From Rhodotorula mucilaginosa (taxonomy: Eukaryota; Basidiomycota; Microbotryomycetes; Sporidiobolales; Sporidiobolaceae): 64,000 nt of DNA. Below, one piece after another: positions 22,464 to 32,520 of the stretch. The notes under the pieces were generated by a model. It was not told where the DNA came from. It made no database searches and saw only the letters and a list, made by a program, of their open reading frames with translations. A program made the translations under genes and the position numbers. Where the stretch lies: contig CP137871.1 of assembly GCA_034406715.1 (NCBI GenBank), forward strand, positions 248,001 to 312,000, written 5' to 3'. How positions within the stretch are numbered: the first letter of the stretch is position 1; every line of letters begins with the position of its first letter.

Positions 22464-24447
22464 TCAAGCAGACGCGCCCTGGACCGACTTGAGCGCGTCC
22501 TTGAGCGCCGCGAGGATCTTGTCGGCGTCGGCTGGCCGCTCGACAACAGAGACACCCATGTGACCGAACCTGTGCATCTCACGAGCTCGTCAGCAAGCAA
22601 ATCTCTTGAACAAGAACAAAGACGAGGCAAGAGAAGCGGAACAGTAACGTACCGAATGTACTTCGTCTGCCCGACGACGAGCACGCACAGCGACACAGGA
22701 AAAGCATTAGCACCCCCTTTTCTAAGCTCCTCTGAATACCTATGGGTGGCATGCGCGCACCTTGATGTCCTTGTGCAGTCCACCGGCGATGACGATGCCC
22801 CGCTCGGCGAGCGCGCCAATAAGCGCCGGAGGCGGGATCCCTTCGGGGACGTAGAGGGCCGTCATGCCGTTCGCAGCACCTTCTGCCGAAGTCGCGACGG
22901 TCTTGAAGCCGAGCTTGGCAGCCTGTACGGATTCACAGGAGTACGACTGGATGAGTCAGCAGAGAATTCGGCGAACGACTCCCTGGCAAAGCAGAAAATC
23001 GTCCAGTGTGCCGGCGTCCGTACCTCGTCGCGGAACTTTGCCGCCGCCTCGCGGTGCATCTTGAACCTGTCCTCGAGCGAGACCGGGCCATCGACAATGG
23101 TCTTGAGGGAAGCCTCGAGCGCGTAAATCAAGTTGACACTCGGCGTGGCAAAGTACGCCGGCGTGCCCTTTTCGTAGCTCTCCATGACGGGCAACCACCT
23201 CTTGTAGTTGGCAAAGTAAGCCGGGATCGGAGTCTTGCGCGCGTCGAGGACTTGGAGCGCCTTTTGCGAGAGCGCCGTGATCGAGACGCCCGGGGGGACC
23301 GAGATGCCCTTTTGCGAGGCGCCGACGACGACGTCGATTTGCCAGTCGTCCATGCGGATCTCTTCGGACGCGACGGCGCAGACACCGTCGAGGACGATGA
23401 GCGTGTCGGGCGAGACGCGGCGAACCGTCTCGGCGATGGCCTTGGCGTCGGAGAGGACGCCCGTCGCTGCGGGCAAGTGCTGGCGTTACTCGACAGACTC
23501 TCTATGGTGAATAGGGAAGAAAGACTTACAGGTGTCGACGTGAGTAAAAGTCAGGACCGAGTACTTTTCCTTCTTCAGCGCCGCCTCGACCTCGTCGAGC
23601 GAAGGCCGTCCGCCGACCGGAGCGCGAATCTGGTCGACCTTGGCACCGTAGGTCTCGAGGCAGTCGGCAAAGCTGCGCGATCCGGAAGGTTTTCATCAGT
23701 CCTCCTCAAACGCGAGTGCAGCCGAAGAATGAACGCTGGCGACGGAGCGGCTCGACGGCAGACGGCGACACGAGGACTCACGCATCTCCAAAATAGCCAG
23801 TGTTGAGGACGAGCGCCTTCTGACCAGCCTCGAGCACTGCTCGCCGTGGAAAGGTCAGCTCTTCGCTCCTCTGCGCCTCAATACGAAGGAAACGAAAGAA
23901 TCTGCTGACGCACAGTTGGCCGCGACGAGGTCCCATCCGAGGGTGCCGGAACCGGCAATGATGAACGGCTGGCCCTTCTCGGTGTAGAGGAGCTTGCGGA
24001 GGTAGCGGAGGCAGTCTCCAAAGACGGGAGCAAACGCCGGCGAGACGTGGCTCATCGACGGGTGGGCATTCTGTGAGAGGGCGGCGCGGTCCAACGCGGA
24101 AAGAGTTGCCCAGAGAGCGATGGTTTGTAGATCGGCCCAGCGTGTCCGGTAGTCCGTAGTATGCGAACGATGGAGCGCCGGCGTGTGCGATTTCGGAGAT
24201 TTCGGAGCGAAGGAGAGGCAAGAGTGGGGGAGGAGAAGAGTCAACACACACGCCTCGCTCCACGGCAGCGACGGAGGGCGATAAGGAGGGTACGTACGGC
24301 AAAGAGGACTTCATCGCTGACTTCGACCGGACCGGGCACCGACAGGAGCTTGTGCTCGGCTTGGACAAAGTGCGTGGTCGGCTGCGACGAGGAAGAGAAA
24401 GACATGCTGGAACTGCGCGCCAGGTTGTGCGTCAGCCTGGACAGCAC
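22464..24447 (-). CDS. AGX1: Alanine-glyoxylate / serine-pyruvate aminotransferase
   Basis: PLP enzyme that turns glyoxylate plus alanine into glycine and pyruvate. Exons give FVQAEHKLLSVPGPVEVSDE, AHPSMSHVSPAF, LRKLLYTEKGQPFIIAGSGT, QKALVLNTGYFGD, TLIVLDGVCAVASEEIRMDD and IDVVVGASQKGISVPPGVSI, where the lysine of SQKG is the expected PLP site, then YFATPSVNLIYALEASLKTI, GMTALYVPEGIPP and a RFGHMGVSVVERPADADKIL end. Two in-frame starts exist: 24447 (MLSRLTHNLARSSS, a basic, acid-free, presequence-like start) and 24405 (MSFSSSSQ). The C-terminal SA is not a classic peroxisomal signal. The longer start would suit mitochondrial import; which is used cannot be told. Confidence 0.92.
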
Positions 24448-24660
24448 CTGTGTATCCTTACTAGCCCCGCTGAACTTACGCCGAGTCTATGCAGAGCTAT
24501 GCAGCGAGGTGAGAAGAGCGAACTTGTCCCGCGGCGAAAGCGGAATTCGGCCTCCACTCGCGGCCACGCCGGACTTCCTCTCTATGGCTTGCGCGCAGGA
24601 AGTTTGATTACGAGAATGTCTATTACTGCAAGATTAAAGGGCCCATACTCGACCGCGCAT

Positions 24661-26978
24661 TCAGGCCTTGACATCCGGAGTACTCGAACCAGTAGCCGCC
24701 GCGCCGGTTGCCGACGGCCCGCCGCCAGCTGCAGCTGCCGTCGCATGCACCGACTTCTTGTCCTTTGCTCCAGCGGCAGCGGCGGCATGCTCCTTGTCCT
24801 TCTTGTGCTTCTTCTCCTTCCGCCGCGCGTTCGCCTCGGCGACCAACCGCTCGAGTTCGCGGCGCTCGTCGTCGCCTTCTTCGGGCTGGACGGCCTTCAA
24901 GATGGCGCCGATGAACAGGATGGCCTGCGAGGGGTTTAGGCGTCAGTGAAACCCGTAAGTAGAAAGGTGAGAAACATGTGATGGCGCACCTTGGCTCGGT
25001 TCATGAGCATCGCGTCAGTCACCGACGGCGATTCCTTCGAGAGGGCTGCATTCCCGACAGGGCGGATCAGCAAAAGGATCGGGGGGCATCACCGGCCTCT
25101 CGACACTCACCGAGGTCGACCACCTGCCGGAGCACCGCTCCCAACTCGAACTTGCTCCCCTTCCACGCGACGAGCAACAACGTCCCGCTCAACTCCTGCT
25201 CCAACTGCCTCATCTCTTCCTCGCCCAGATCTCCCCTCTCCTGCCGCTTCTCCATGTCGACCATCGCGCGCTGGACGTCCAACCCCGTCGAGAGGAAGGA
25301 CCACCCTTCTTTGAGGGTCGTGCCCTTTTCTTTCACGCGCGACCACCACCCGGGGAGGCCGAGCAGGTTCGCGGACGGCTTGCGGTGCAGGCGGATGTAG
25401 GTCGTCGCCCTGCACCCATGTATCTGTCAATAAAGGGTAGTCAAGTCTCTCCAGATTGAATACACACTTGGCCATGTAGACTTCACCGAGCAAGTGGCAC
25501 AGCTCTGCATTCGCGCAAACCGGTCATCGTCAGTTATAGTCATGGCGATGCCTGTAGCAGTAGGAGGCACGATACTCACCAACGCCAAAGCTCTCCATCG
25601 CCAGATCCCTCGCCTCGTCCCTCATCCGTTCCGCAAAGCGCTTCGTCTCAGGGTCGTCCTTATCGCCCGGCTTGCTCGCCTCAACAAACGGCCTCACGCG
25701 GTCCCTCAATTTCTGCGCGAGCGTCTCGACCCGCTGCCGTTTCTCCTCCCACGACTTCTTCTCCTCCTCGTACGCTTTCTGCTTCTGCTCGGCGGACAAC
25801 TTGGGAGGTTTCCCCGCGAGGTGCGATTTGGCGGTGCCGGATTCGTGTCCGTGACCGTGTGCGTGTCCGTGCGGGATCGATCCATGGGTGGACGAAGCAG
25901 CAGAAGCCGTCGCGCCCGATTCGGCACCGAGCGGCGCAGAAGCCGAAGCGGCCGGTGCGCTGGTCGCGCTCGCGGGCGTTCCGGTCGGCGAGACACCCGC
26001 CGCTGCCGCCGCTGCAGGGGTTGGCGTGGGCTCGACATGCGCCTCCGAGTGAAGCGCAGACTGTGCAGGGGTGCTCCTGCCCGAAGTGGGCTTCGAGCCT
26101 GCGTCGACCTGGGGGAAATCAGGAGAAAAGTCAGCGAAAGCCCGCTCGCTTCGGAAACGCGCCACCAGAGCGGGGGGACGCACCTTGCCCGCCTCGGCTT
26201 CCTCTTCCTCCTCCTCTGCTTGGGCCTACGAGAGTGCATTATCAGGTCAGCTGTTTCTCAACGGAGGCGCGAACGGAGAGGACTCACGAAAGCCTTCGAG
26301 ACTTCCTTTCCGAGCGAGATCTCGCCGATCCAGTCCTCGAACGCCTTGCCTCCAAACATCTGACTGAACAGTTGACTGTCGGCGATGACAATGAGAATAA
26401 GAAAGGTCAGCTTCATTTCCCTTCTCGCTGCCAAAAAATCTCGCTCGTCCCGTCCCGAGTTGCACTCACCCGGGATCGGGCATCACGTCCTCTCCGCCGG
26501 CTTCACCCATCGCGCTCTGCTTGCCATGCTTGTCGTACACGGCGCGCGAGTTCGAGTCGGACAGGATCCTGCAGAGGCTTACAAGTCAGCAACGATCCCA
26601 AGTCTTGGCTCTGAGGCGGGATCGCCCAAGGTGAGTGAGGAACGCACGTGTAGGCCTCACTGATCTCCTGAAACTTGGCCTGCGCATCCGGGTTCCCGAC
26701 ATTCTTGTCTGTGGGTAGTCACATTAGCCCTCGAGTCGGTATAGTAGTGTGGAAAGGGACGAACCGGGGTGCCATCTGAGCGACTGCTTGCGGTACGCCT
26801 TTTTCAGTTCTGCGTCGCTCGCGGCTGCGAGTACGCCCAAGAGTTGGTAGTACGACGGGTCCTTGACCTTCTCGCCGTCCCGATTGAGTCCGACGTCGTA
26901 CTCGGTCTCGGGAACGAGAGCAGCAGCAGCAGCGGGAGCCGACGAGGTGGCGGCCGTGGCAGCAGCGGGAGTCGCCAT
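24661..26978 (-). CDS. DnaJ chaperone with DnaJ-X domain (Caj1/Djp1 type)
   Basis: J-domain co-chaperone that stimulates Hsp70. An Ala-rich start MATPAAATAATSSAPAAAAA (26978) precedes the J domain: DPSYYQLLGVLAAASDAELK, KAYRKQSLRWHPDKN (HPD loop, split by an intron in the D codon) and AKFQEISEAYTILSDSNSRA. The X region follows: QMFGGKAFEDWIGEISLGKE, an Ala/Ser/His-rich linker, KQKAYEEEKKSWEEKRQRVE, RMRDEARDLAMESFGV, LCHLLGEVYMAKA and WKGSKFELGAVLRQVVDL. It ends in a Lys-rich, Ala-rich tail (KEKKHKKDKEHAAAA). An upstream in-frame ATG at 27026 would add 16 residues. About nine introns. Relatives act in protein import or ER-associated processes; no targeting signal is plain here. Confidence 0.9.
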
Positions 26979-27624
26979 GGTGCTAGGTGGGTTTGCAGGC
27001 AGTCTGGGCGCAGGCCGTACTTCCAAATGAGCTCCTCGAGAGTCTAGAGCGATGCGGATGAGCGAGAGCCTCGTTCGGGGCTCGTTCGTCCAACATTTGA
27101 CGATGACGCTCGAGCGGCTTTCCTCTCTTAAAGCTCGGGGCAGAATCTATCGCGGCCATATACTTCCAGGGAATCGCACGGCTCTGCTCGTCCAGCTCCG
27201 GTCTCCCGATCTGCTATGCTCCGACCGCCACCAATCAATCTCATCATCTCGCTGTCTCCTGCTTTGACCGCTTGCGCACATCACTCTTGTTGCCGAGGCT
27301 AAGTTTCAGCTTTGACTGGCTCTCGGAGACGTAACGCTACGCTTGCTCTCTCGTGACGAGCCAAGGGAGCTGCTGGTCGAGCCGAAGAGACAGCCGACGC
27401 AGGCCGCTCCTCCGCTTGTGTGTACGGTTGCAGATTTGACTGCCCCGTACGGTGCGGCAAACGGCATGGCAAAGAAGCTGCAGCTTGGACGTCTTCTGTA
27501 CGTGCTCGAGGCGGTACCACCCGTCCATCCGCGGCATGTCCGGTCGTTCCTCCCTAAACAACCCTCTCACCTGCTTGCTCTTAACTTCTACCTTGTGACA
27601 GAACTCTGCAGCACCCGAAACAAC
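26979..27624. other. Divergent spacer, DnaJ-X to A3
   Basis: Presumed promoters. Only a weak remnant of the superfamily dyad (CTCCGCTTGTG near 27408) is seen, so A3 is the one copy without convincing boxes. Confidence 0.4.
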
Positions 27625-29705
27625 ATGGAGCCCACAAAGGCAGACCACCAAGAACCAAAGCGGCTGACCATGCGCCAAGTCGTCGCCCAGCTAGTTCTCG
27701 TGGTACCCAAGCGATCGAGAAAACCGGGCATGGACGCCGACCCGCTCATTGAGAGGCTCAACACGGCCTTACTGAACTTGTGGTCGCGGCCATTCTACGT
27801 ATTCATCGAATCTCATCGTAGAACGCTTTCGTTCAAACGGGCATCCGCACGGTTTGAAGACGCGTTGCACCGGCTCTTGTCCAACTTTTTCAAGATCAGA
27901 TCCGCAGATATGACCTTGGGGGACAAGCTGCGGCAGCTTGCACAGCTCTTGGTACGTCTCCACCAGTCGGCTTTATTCCGTTTGCCACAGCAAACCTCAT
28001 TCAAACCTGATCTAGACCTCCTCGACAGAAAGAAACCAACTTCAAGTCCATGGCCGCACACCTTGCACGTCTCTATGTACACTTTATGACCAGACAAGGT
28101 GCTGATAGAGCTCTAACATAGAGCTGGCCGGCCGATGACGTTGCTTGCAGAGACGCTGAGAACGGCATCCGTTTCGCTGATCAGCTGTGCCAAGCCCCTG
28201 ATTTGAGCCAGATCAAGATACCATCCGGAGCATTACCGGAGAGGCCTTGTTACAAAACATGGCGTGATGATTTCCGTCTCCTGGCCTTGATCAGTGCATT
28301 GGGCCTCAAGTCCGGTAAAGATGTCATTGCTGATGAAGAGAAGAACGGTGCAGTTTTTGACCAAGCGAAACCTGGCCTGCACGAAGAGATGCGTGCATGG
28401 TATGACACAATGAGGCACAAACTTGCAGCGGAATACAACAGCCTCAGCCCGGATCAGGCCTGCATGTGGAGGCAGTGGAACAGGGACATGTGGAAAGCAG
28501 TGACCGCCGTTCGTCAAAAGGTGCCAGACTTGGATGACAATGATGACACCAGGTCAGAGGAACGACGCATTCTTGTTGCGGCAAACTTTGTGGTACGTTA
28601 CTCCTTGATCGCTTCTGGATCAAAAGTGCAAAAGCTGACCCACGGACTTCCAGCTTGCCCACGAGTTTGTCACAGCGGAACAGCCTCCAGCTGTCTGGTC
28701 TGAGGCGGCAAAGCATGCATGCTTGCGGGATGGTGCACTGAGTTTGGAAGACGTGGCAGAGCTGCAGGGAAATCACCCTACTCCGGCTTCGACTCAGGCT
28801 CCTACACCGGTAAAGATTCTCCATCTTTACTGCTTTCGCTTTTGTAGCTCACACTTTTTGAACATGCACAGTCAGTGCAGAGCCCTGAGGGGGTAACCTT
28901 GCCGCATGTGCAAGTAAAGAATCAAGCTCGGGTGTGCCTTGCACCTTGCAATTGACGGAGATGCCCTGCCACGAGTCAACTGCTGACCCTTCCCTACCTC
29001 AGGAGGATGTTCACAACATGCACGACGTTCTTGGCAGTTTGCAGCACCAGCTTTGGCTCACAGTCTTTATCTACCCACTTGGTGACAACCTTTACCCCGA
29101 GAAATCACTAGTGGAACGCAAACTCGACAGTGTCCAGTCCGGTCTTTACTCCAAGCTCCAGGATTGCTATTCCCGCTTCGCTTCCCACTTTCAGGATGCG
29201 GAGCGAGCCGGCACCCTCATAAATGAAGCGGCTTTCTGGCTGGGATGGATGCGAAGTCTGCGTCAACACCTCATCAGGATTCGGGAACGAACAACCAATA
29301 TTCCCAATGATCAAGCTTCCTTGGCAACATGGCGCACTCAATGCGCAGCAAATTTTCTTGTGAGGGTCCTCTCTATTTGCAGCCAGTCAGCTTGCTCAGC
29401 ACTGACTCAAATCTGTACAGCTTCGGAACCTTGGCAGCCGTGGGGCACTGGACAAGGCAGTGGCTGAGATTGTGAGTTGTTCCCTCATCTTTCAAACCTG
29501 CGCGCTTGCGCTTGCTGATACAGATCACGGCTGCCCCTAGTCCCAAAGAGTTCAGCAGAGGCAACACTCCGTGCACCAAGGCCTGCTTCAGTCACTTGGC
29601 AGTGAGCCGCGCATTGCCCGACGTATCGCGCGAAGGATCTACGGGTGTGATCCGGACAAATGGGCGGGAGAACGCACTTCAGACTTGCCTGGACAGAACC
29701 TCTGA
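27625..29705 (+). CDS. Superfamily member A3 (unknown function)
   Basis: Not recognised. Exon 1 from 27625 (MEPTKADHQEPKRLTMRQVV) has LLNLWSRPFYVFIESHRR and KLRQLAQLL, then GTACGT. The tiny exon at 28029 reads KETNFKSMAAHL. Exon 3 starts SWPADDVACRDAENGIRFAD and contains LSQIKIPSGALPERPCYKTW and AKPGLHEEMRAWYDTMRHKL. A short exon gives LAHEFVTAEQPPAVWSEAAK; the next has LQHQLWLTVFIYPLGD, SVQSGLYSKLQDCYSRFASH and AGTLINEAAFWLGWMRSLRQ. The last reads QSLGSEPRIARRIARRIYGC, then DPDKW and a stop at 29703-29705. It shares the TA..PPA.WS and LWLT..YPLG blocks with A4 and A5, so these three form subgroup A-II. Confidence 0.7.
28029..28064 (+). other. Micro-exon of A3, 36 nt or extended
   Basis: KETNFKSMAAHL aligns with A4 KKQNLGDIAAEL and A5 EENNLKVIARQL. 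Ending at 36 nt would need a GC donor (GCACGT); a GT donor lies 12 nt further (GTACAC at 28077) and also keeps phase 0. The acceptor is CGACAG. Confidence 0.5.
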
Positions 29706-29845
29706 AGCTTCCCGTGGATGAATTTTACTTGTTCTTAGTGTATGAAGCATGACACGGTACACTGCTGAGCTGTTTGTAGGCTGTTTGGCAGGTGATGTTG
29801 GCTGAGAAGGTCACCCCGAGGTTTCCTTTTTCCGCTTCCGACGCC

Positions 29846-29880
<35 letters not shown>

Positions 29881-30207
29881 CATGACGGTGCAGTAGAGGG
29901 AAGTCAGGACAGGCACTGTATCACGAGGAGATAAAGAAAATTCGAGGCAAATCTGTGACAATCGATCCGCGAGGTCCGAGGAGTTCAGTTCGAAGAAAGT
30001 CTGTCTCGCTCGTCTCGCTCATCCTTCTTCTTCTCTTGTTCCCAGTCATTTTTCACACTGTTCTTCAGGTAGATGACAACTGCCTTGTTTGTTCTTCCGA
30101 GCTGCCATTACTTCGAAGCAGTGCAAAACATTTGACTTTCGCAGCCACAGTGGCCGATAACTTTTTCTCCCTCTCTACAGGCTCGGCTTTGTTTCAGAGA
30201 GCCCCAT
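29706..30207. other. Intergenic with (TC)n run
   Basis: Holds a pure TC tract of 15 units at 29849-29878 and the presumed leader of the BTB gene. Nothing else recognised. Confidence 0.45.
29849..29878. repeat. (TC)15 microsatellite
   Basis: Uninterrupted TC dinucleotides about 330 bp upstream of the BTB gene ATG. Confidence 0.9.
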
Positions 30208-31066
30208 ATGAGTCACCAAATACCAGCAGCGCAGGGCATGGCTTCACAGTCGAGCGAGGCAGCGTCGACTGCCATCCCGAAGGGGTCAATCGTCCTCGCC
30301 ACCTCGGGCAACCAAAAAGTGCCTGTTGACCGCCTCCTCCTTGCCGCCAACTCGTCTGTCTTTCGCGATATGCTCGATTTGAGCCCCGACAATGGAGAGG
30401 AGTGTCCTGTGGCGGAAAAGCACGCCGACGTCTTGCTCTTCGTCAACGCTCTCAAGGGAGAGCCCGCCAAAGACGAGGCAACTTGGCTCGCCTTGTACCG
30501 GATGATGGACAAGTACGACGCCCCGATCATACGCCTCTCCCTCTTGGTCTTCACCTCGTGAGTCCTCAATGTCTCCAGCCACTTGAAAGCATACAGCTAA
30601 TGGGCCTTCACCTCTTTCAAAGAAACTCGCTTGAGAGTGACCCTCTTTTTGTCTACTGCTCAGCGGTTTCAATCTCCGACAAGGGCCTACAAGAAAAGGC
30701 CGCCAAGAAGTGTACAGATACAAATCTGAAACGCGAGGCACGGCAAATCTGGCATGCGATCCCGGAAGCGGAACGACTACGTCTGGTGCGCGAGAACTGC
30801 GGCTTGCGAAACCGAAGCACAAGGACTGACAACGGCCACATGCAGAGAGGGTACCAGCTTACCTACAGATACCAAAGCAATTATGTTAGCCTGGTCGGTG
30901 ATCCTCCCCGAACAACGCTTCCAAAACCATTTGCACTGATTCACGACATTGGTCCACGCAGTTTAACTTCTGAGGCTAGTTGCCACGGCTGCCAACTCGC
31001 CGTAGTGTTTTGCCTTTCGCTCCGCAGTGCCATGCTCAGGCTGTCGCCAAAAATTGTGTTGCATGA
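30208..31066 (+). CDS. BTB/POZ-fold protein, fungal type
   Basis: BTB domains mediate dimerisation or adaptor binding. Exon 1 (30208-30557) gives MSHQIPAAQGMASQSSEA, then GSIVLATSGNQKVPVDRLLL, AANSSVFRDMLDLS, HADVLLFVNALKGEPAKDEA and LYRMMDKYDAPIIRLSLLVF, the usual order of a BTB fold. Joining 30557 to 30638 (acceptor CTTGAGAG) keeps frame and gives DPLFVYCSAVSISDKGLQEK and REARQIWHAIPEAERLRL. An intron of 60 nt (30786-30845) with CTGAC follows. The 3' exons are uncertain: the frame can end at 31066 (via HAQAVAKNCVA) or at 31100. The exact role is unknown; fungi carry many such proteins. Confidence 0.65.
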
Positions 31067-31241
31067 AGATGCTGCGGCCGTGCGTAGACTGTCATCGTGA
31101 GGTCCCGAAAGACTCGCAAGCGATACAGTCGGTTGCGAGCTCTCCCAGGAGCAGGTTGGTCGTGCTCGTCTGCACTATTGTGCAAGCCTTCATGTTTCGG
31201 TCGGGAACCTTAAACTATATCGCATGTGCTTCGCAGTCCCA

Positions 31242-32344
31242 CTACTCGCTCGCTTCGCCCCGATGAGGAAGCGCTTCCTCGACAACCGCCCAGACGATCA
31301 GCCGGATTGCGCTCGTCAACTCCTCCGCCGAGTATGGTTGACCGACCCTGCAGTCAATGAGATGCCTTCGATGTCAGTGACTGTGTGATCAAGAGCGAAG
31401 CGACGCCACTTTGCAAGACTCGAGTGACCGACTCGTCTTGAAGAAGTGAGATACCGAAAGAGGAAGCGAAAGGGCAGGAGGAAAGCGAAAGAAGGGAAGC
31501 ACTTACGGAGGGACGTGGATGAATTGTACAGGGGTCGGGTTGGCCGGACTGAGGCGTCGGGCGGTGGCCATCGACGCGAAGAACGAGTATTCGCAGAGGT
31601 ACAATCCTGTCGACTCGGGTCGTTAGTTGAACCCAATTTTCCGCGCAACACGAACAGTCGAGAGCTGAGAACTCACCTGCATCTTCGGACGGGCTGATGA
31701 ACGCAACGCCCTGCGATTTGACCCAGCGGATCACCTTGTCCGCATCGAGGACGGTACGCAATTCTTCCGGCGCAGCCTCCCATTCCTCGCCGACAAACCC
31801 TCTCTTCGCGCCCTCGACTTCCACATCCTCGGACCTGGTGGACGGGGCGAGTATGCCTGCAGCATCGAGGCTGTTGTATCCGAATTTGCGGGCGCGTTGC
31901 TCGAGCCGGATGGCGGAATCGCCCGCCGAGACGCCGACGTGGATGACGAGATCCGGAGGCGGCTTCTCCTGATTCTGGTCTGGTCGTTGTAGTCGCGGTG
32001 CGAGGTGTTCCACAGCGGTGTACTCGACGGGGAGGAGCGAGGTCGAGAGGAGGATTGGACGGCGAGGGCTGCGGCGACGAGGAGCAGAAGCGGTCGGAGC
32101 GTGTCCGGAGAGCGGCGGAGGCGATTCCGTGAGGATTTGCCCATCCAAAGGTTCGACTGCGAGCCAGCTCGGGTTGTGTTTGATGTCCCTGAAGGGCTGC
32201 TCGCTACGAAAGTCAGCGCGATCGGAAGCGAGGTGGGGAAGAGGAGAGCAAGGGAGTCAAACGTCGCGTAGACGCACGCCAAAGCCAGTCAGGTGGACTC
32301 GGAATGGTCTATCCTGCGCGTCCCGACTGTCTATCGGCGCCATC
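31242..32344 (-). CDS. Pyroglutamyl-peptidase I (peptidase family C15)
   Basis: Cytosolic cysteine peptidase that removes an N-terminal pyroglutamate. Start MAPIDSRDAQDRPFRVHLTG at 32344, then QPFRDIKHNPSWLAVEPLDG, the expected TGFG..PF...NPS motif split by an intron. LVIHVGVSAGDSAIRLEQRA carries the family glutamate region, GYNSLDAAG follows, and SEDAGLYLCEYSFFASMATA contains the nucleophilic cysteine (LYLCEY); PVQFIHVPP contains the catalytic histidine. The end is YSAEELTSAIRLIVWAVVEE plus ten residues (stop 31242-31244). Insertions after the N-terminal motif (PLSGHAPTASAPRRRSPRR) and in RSEDVEVEGAKRGF make it longer than bacterial members. The start is fixed by the short first exon ahead of the TGFG motif. 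Confidence 0.9.
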
Positions 32345-32520
32345 CTTCAAAGTGAGTCTAGAATGAGAGAGAACTCGACTTCATCAGCCGACGTTGAGGG
32401 TTCGCCTCCGTCTCGCACCTTGTCAACCGTCGGACTTGCTCGGTTCACGCTAGAAAGACAAGAAGGGACTAGACAAGGCTAGAGTGCCGTTCTCCCATAG
32501 CGGAAACCCGCAGAGAGCGA

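Noticed and set aside
23006-23806. Plus-strand 266-codon frame
   Set aside because: Antisense to conserved exons of the glyoxylate aminotransferase.
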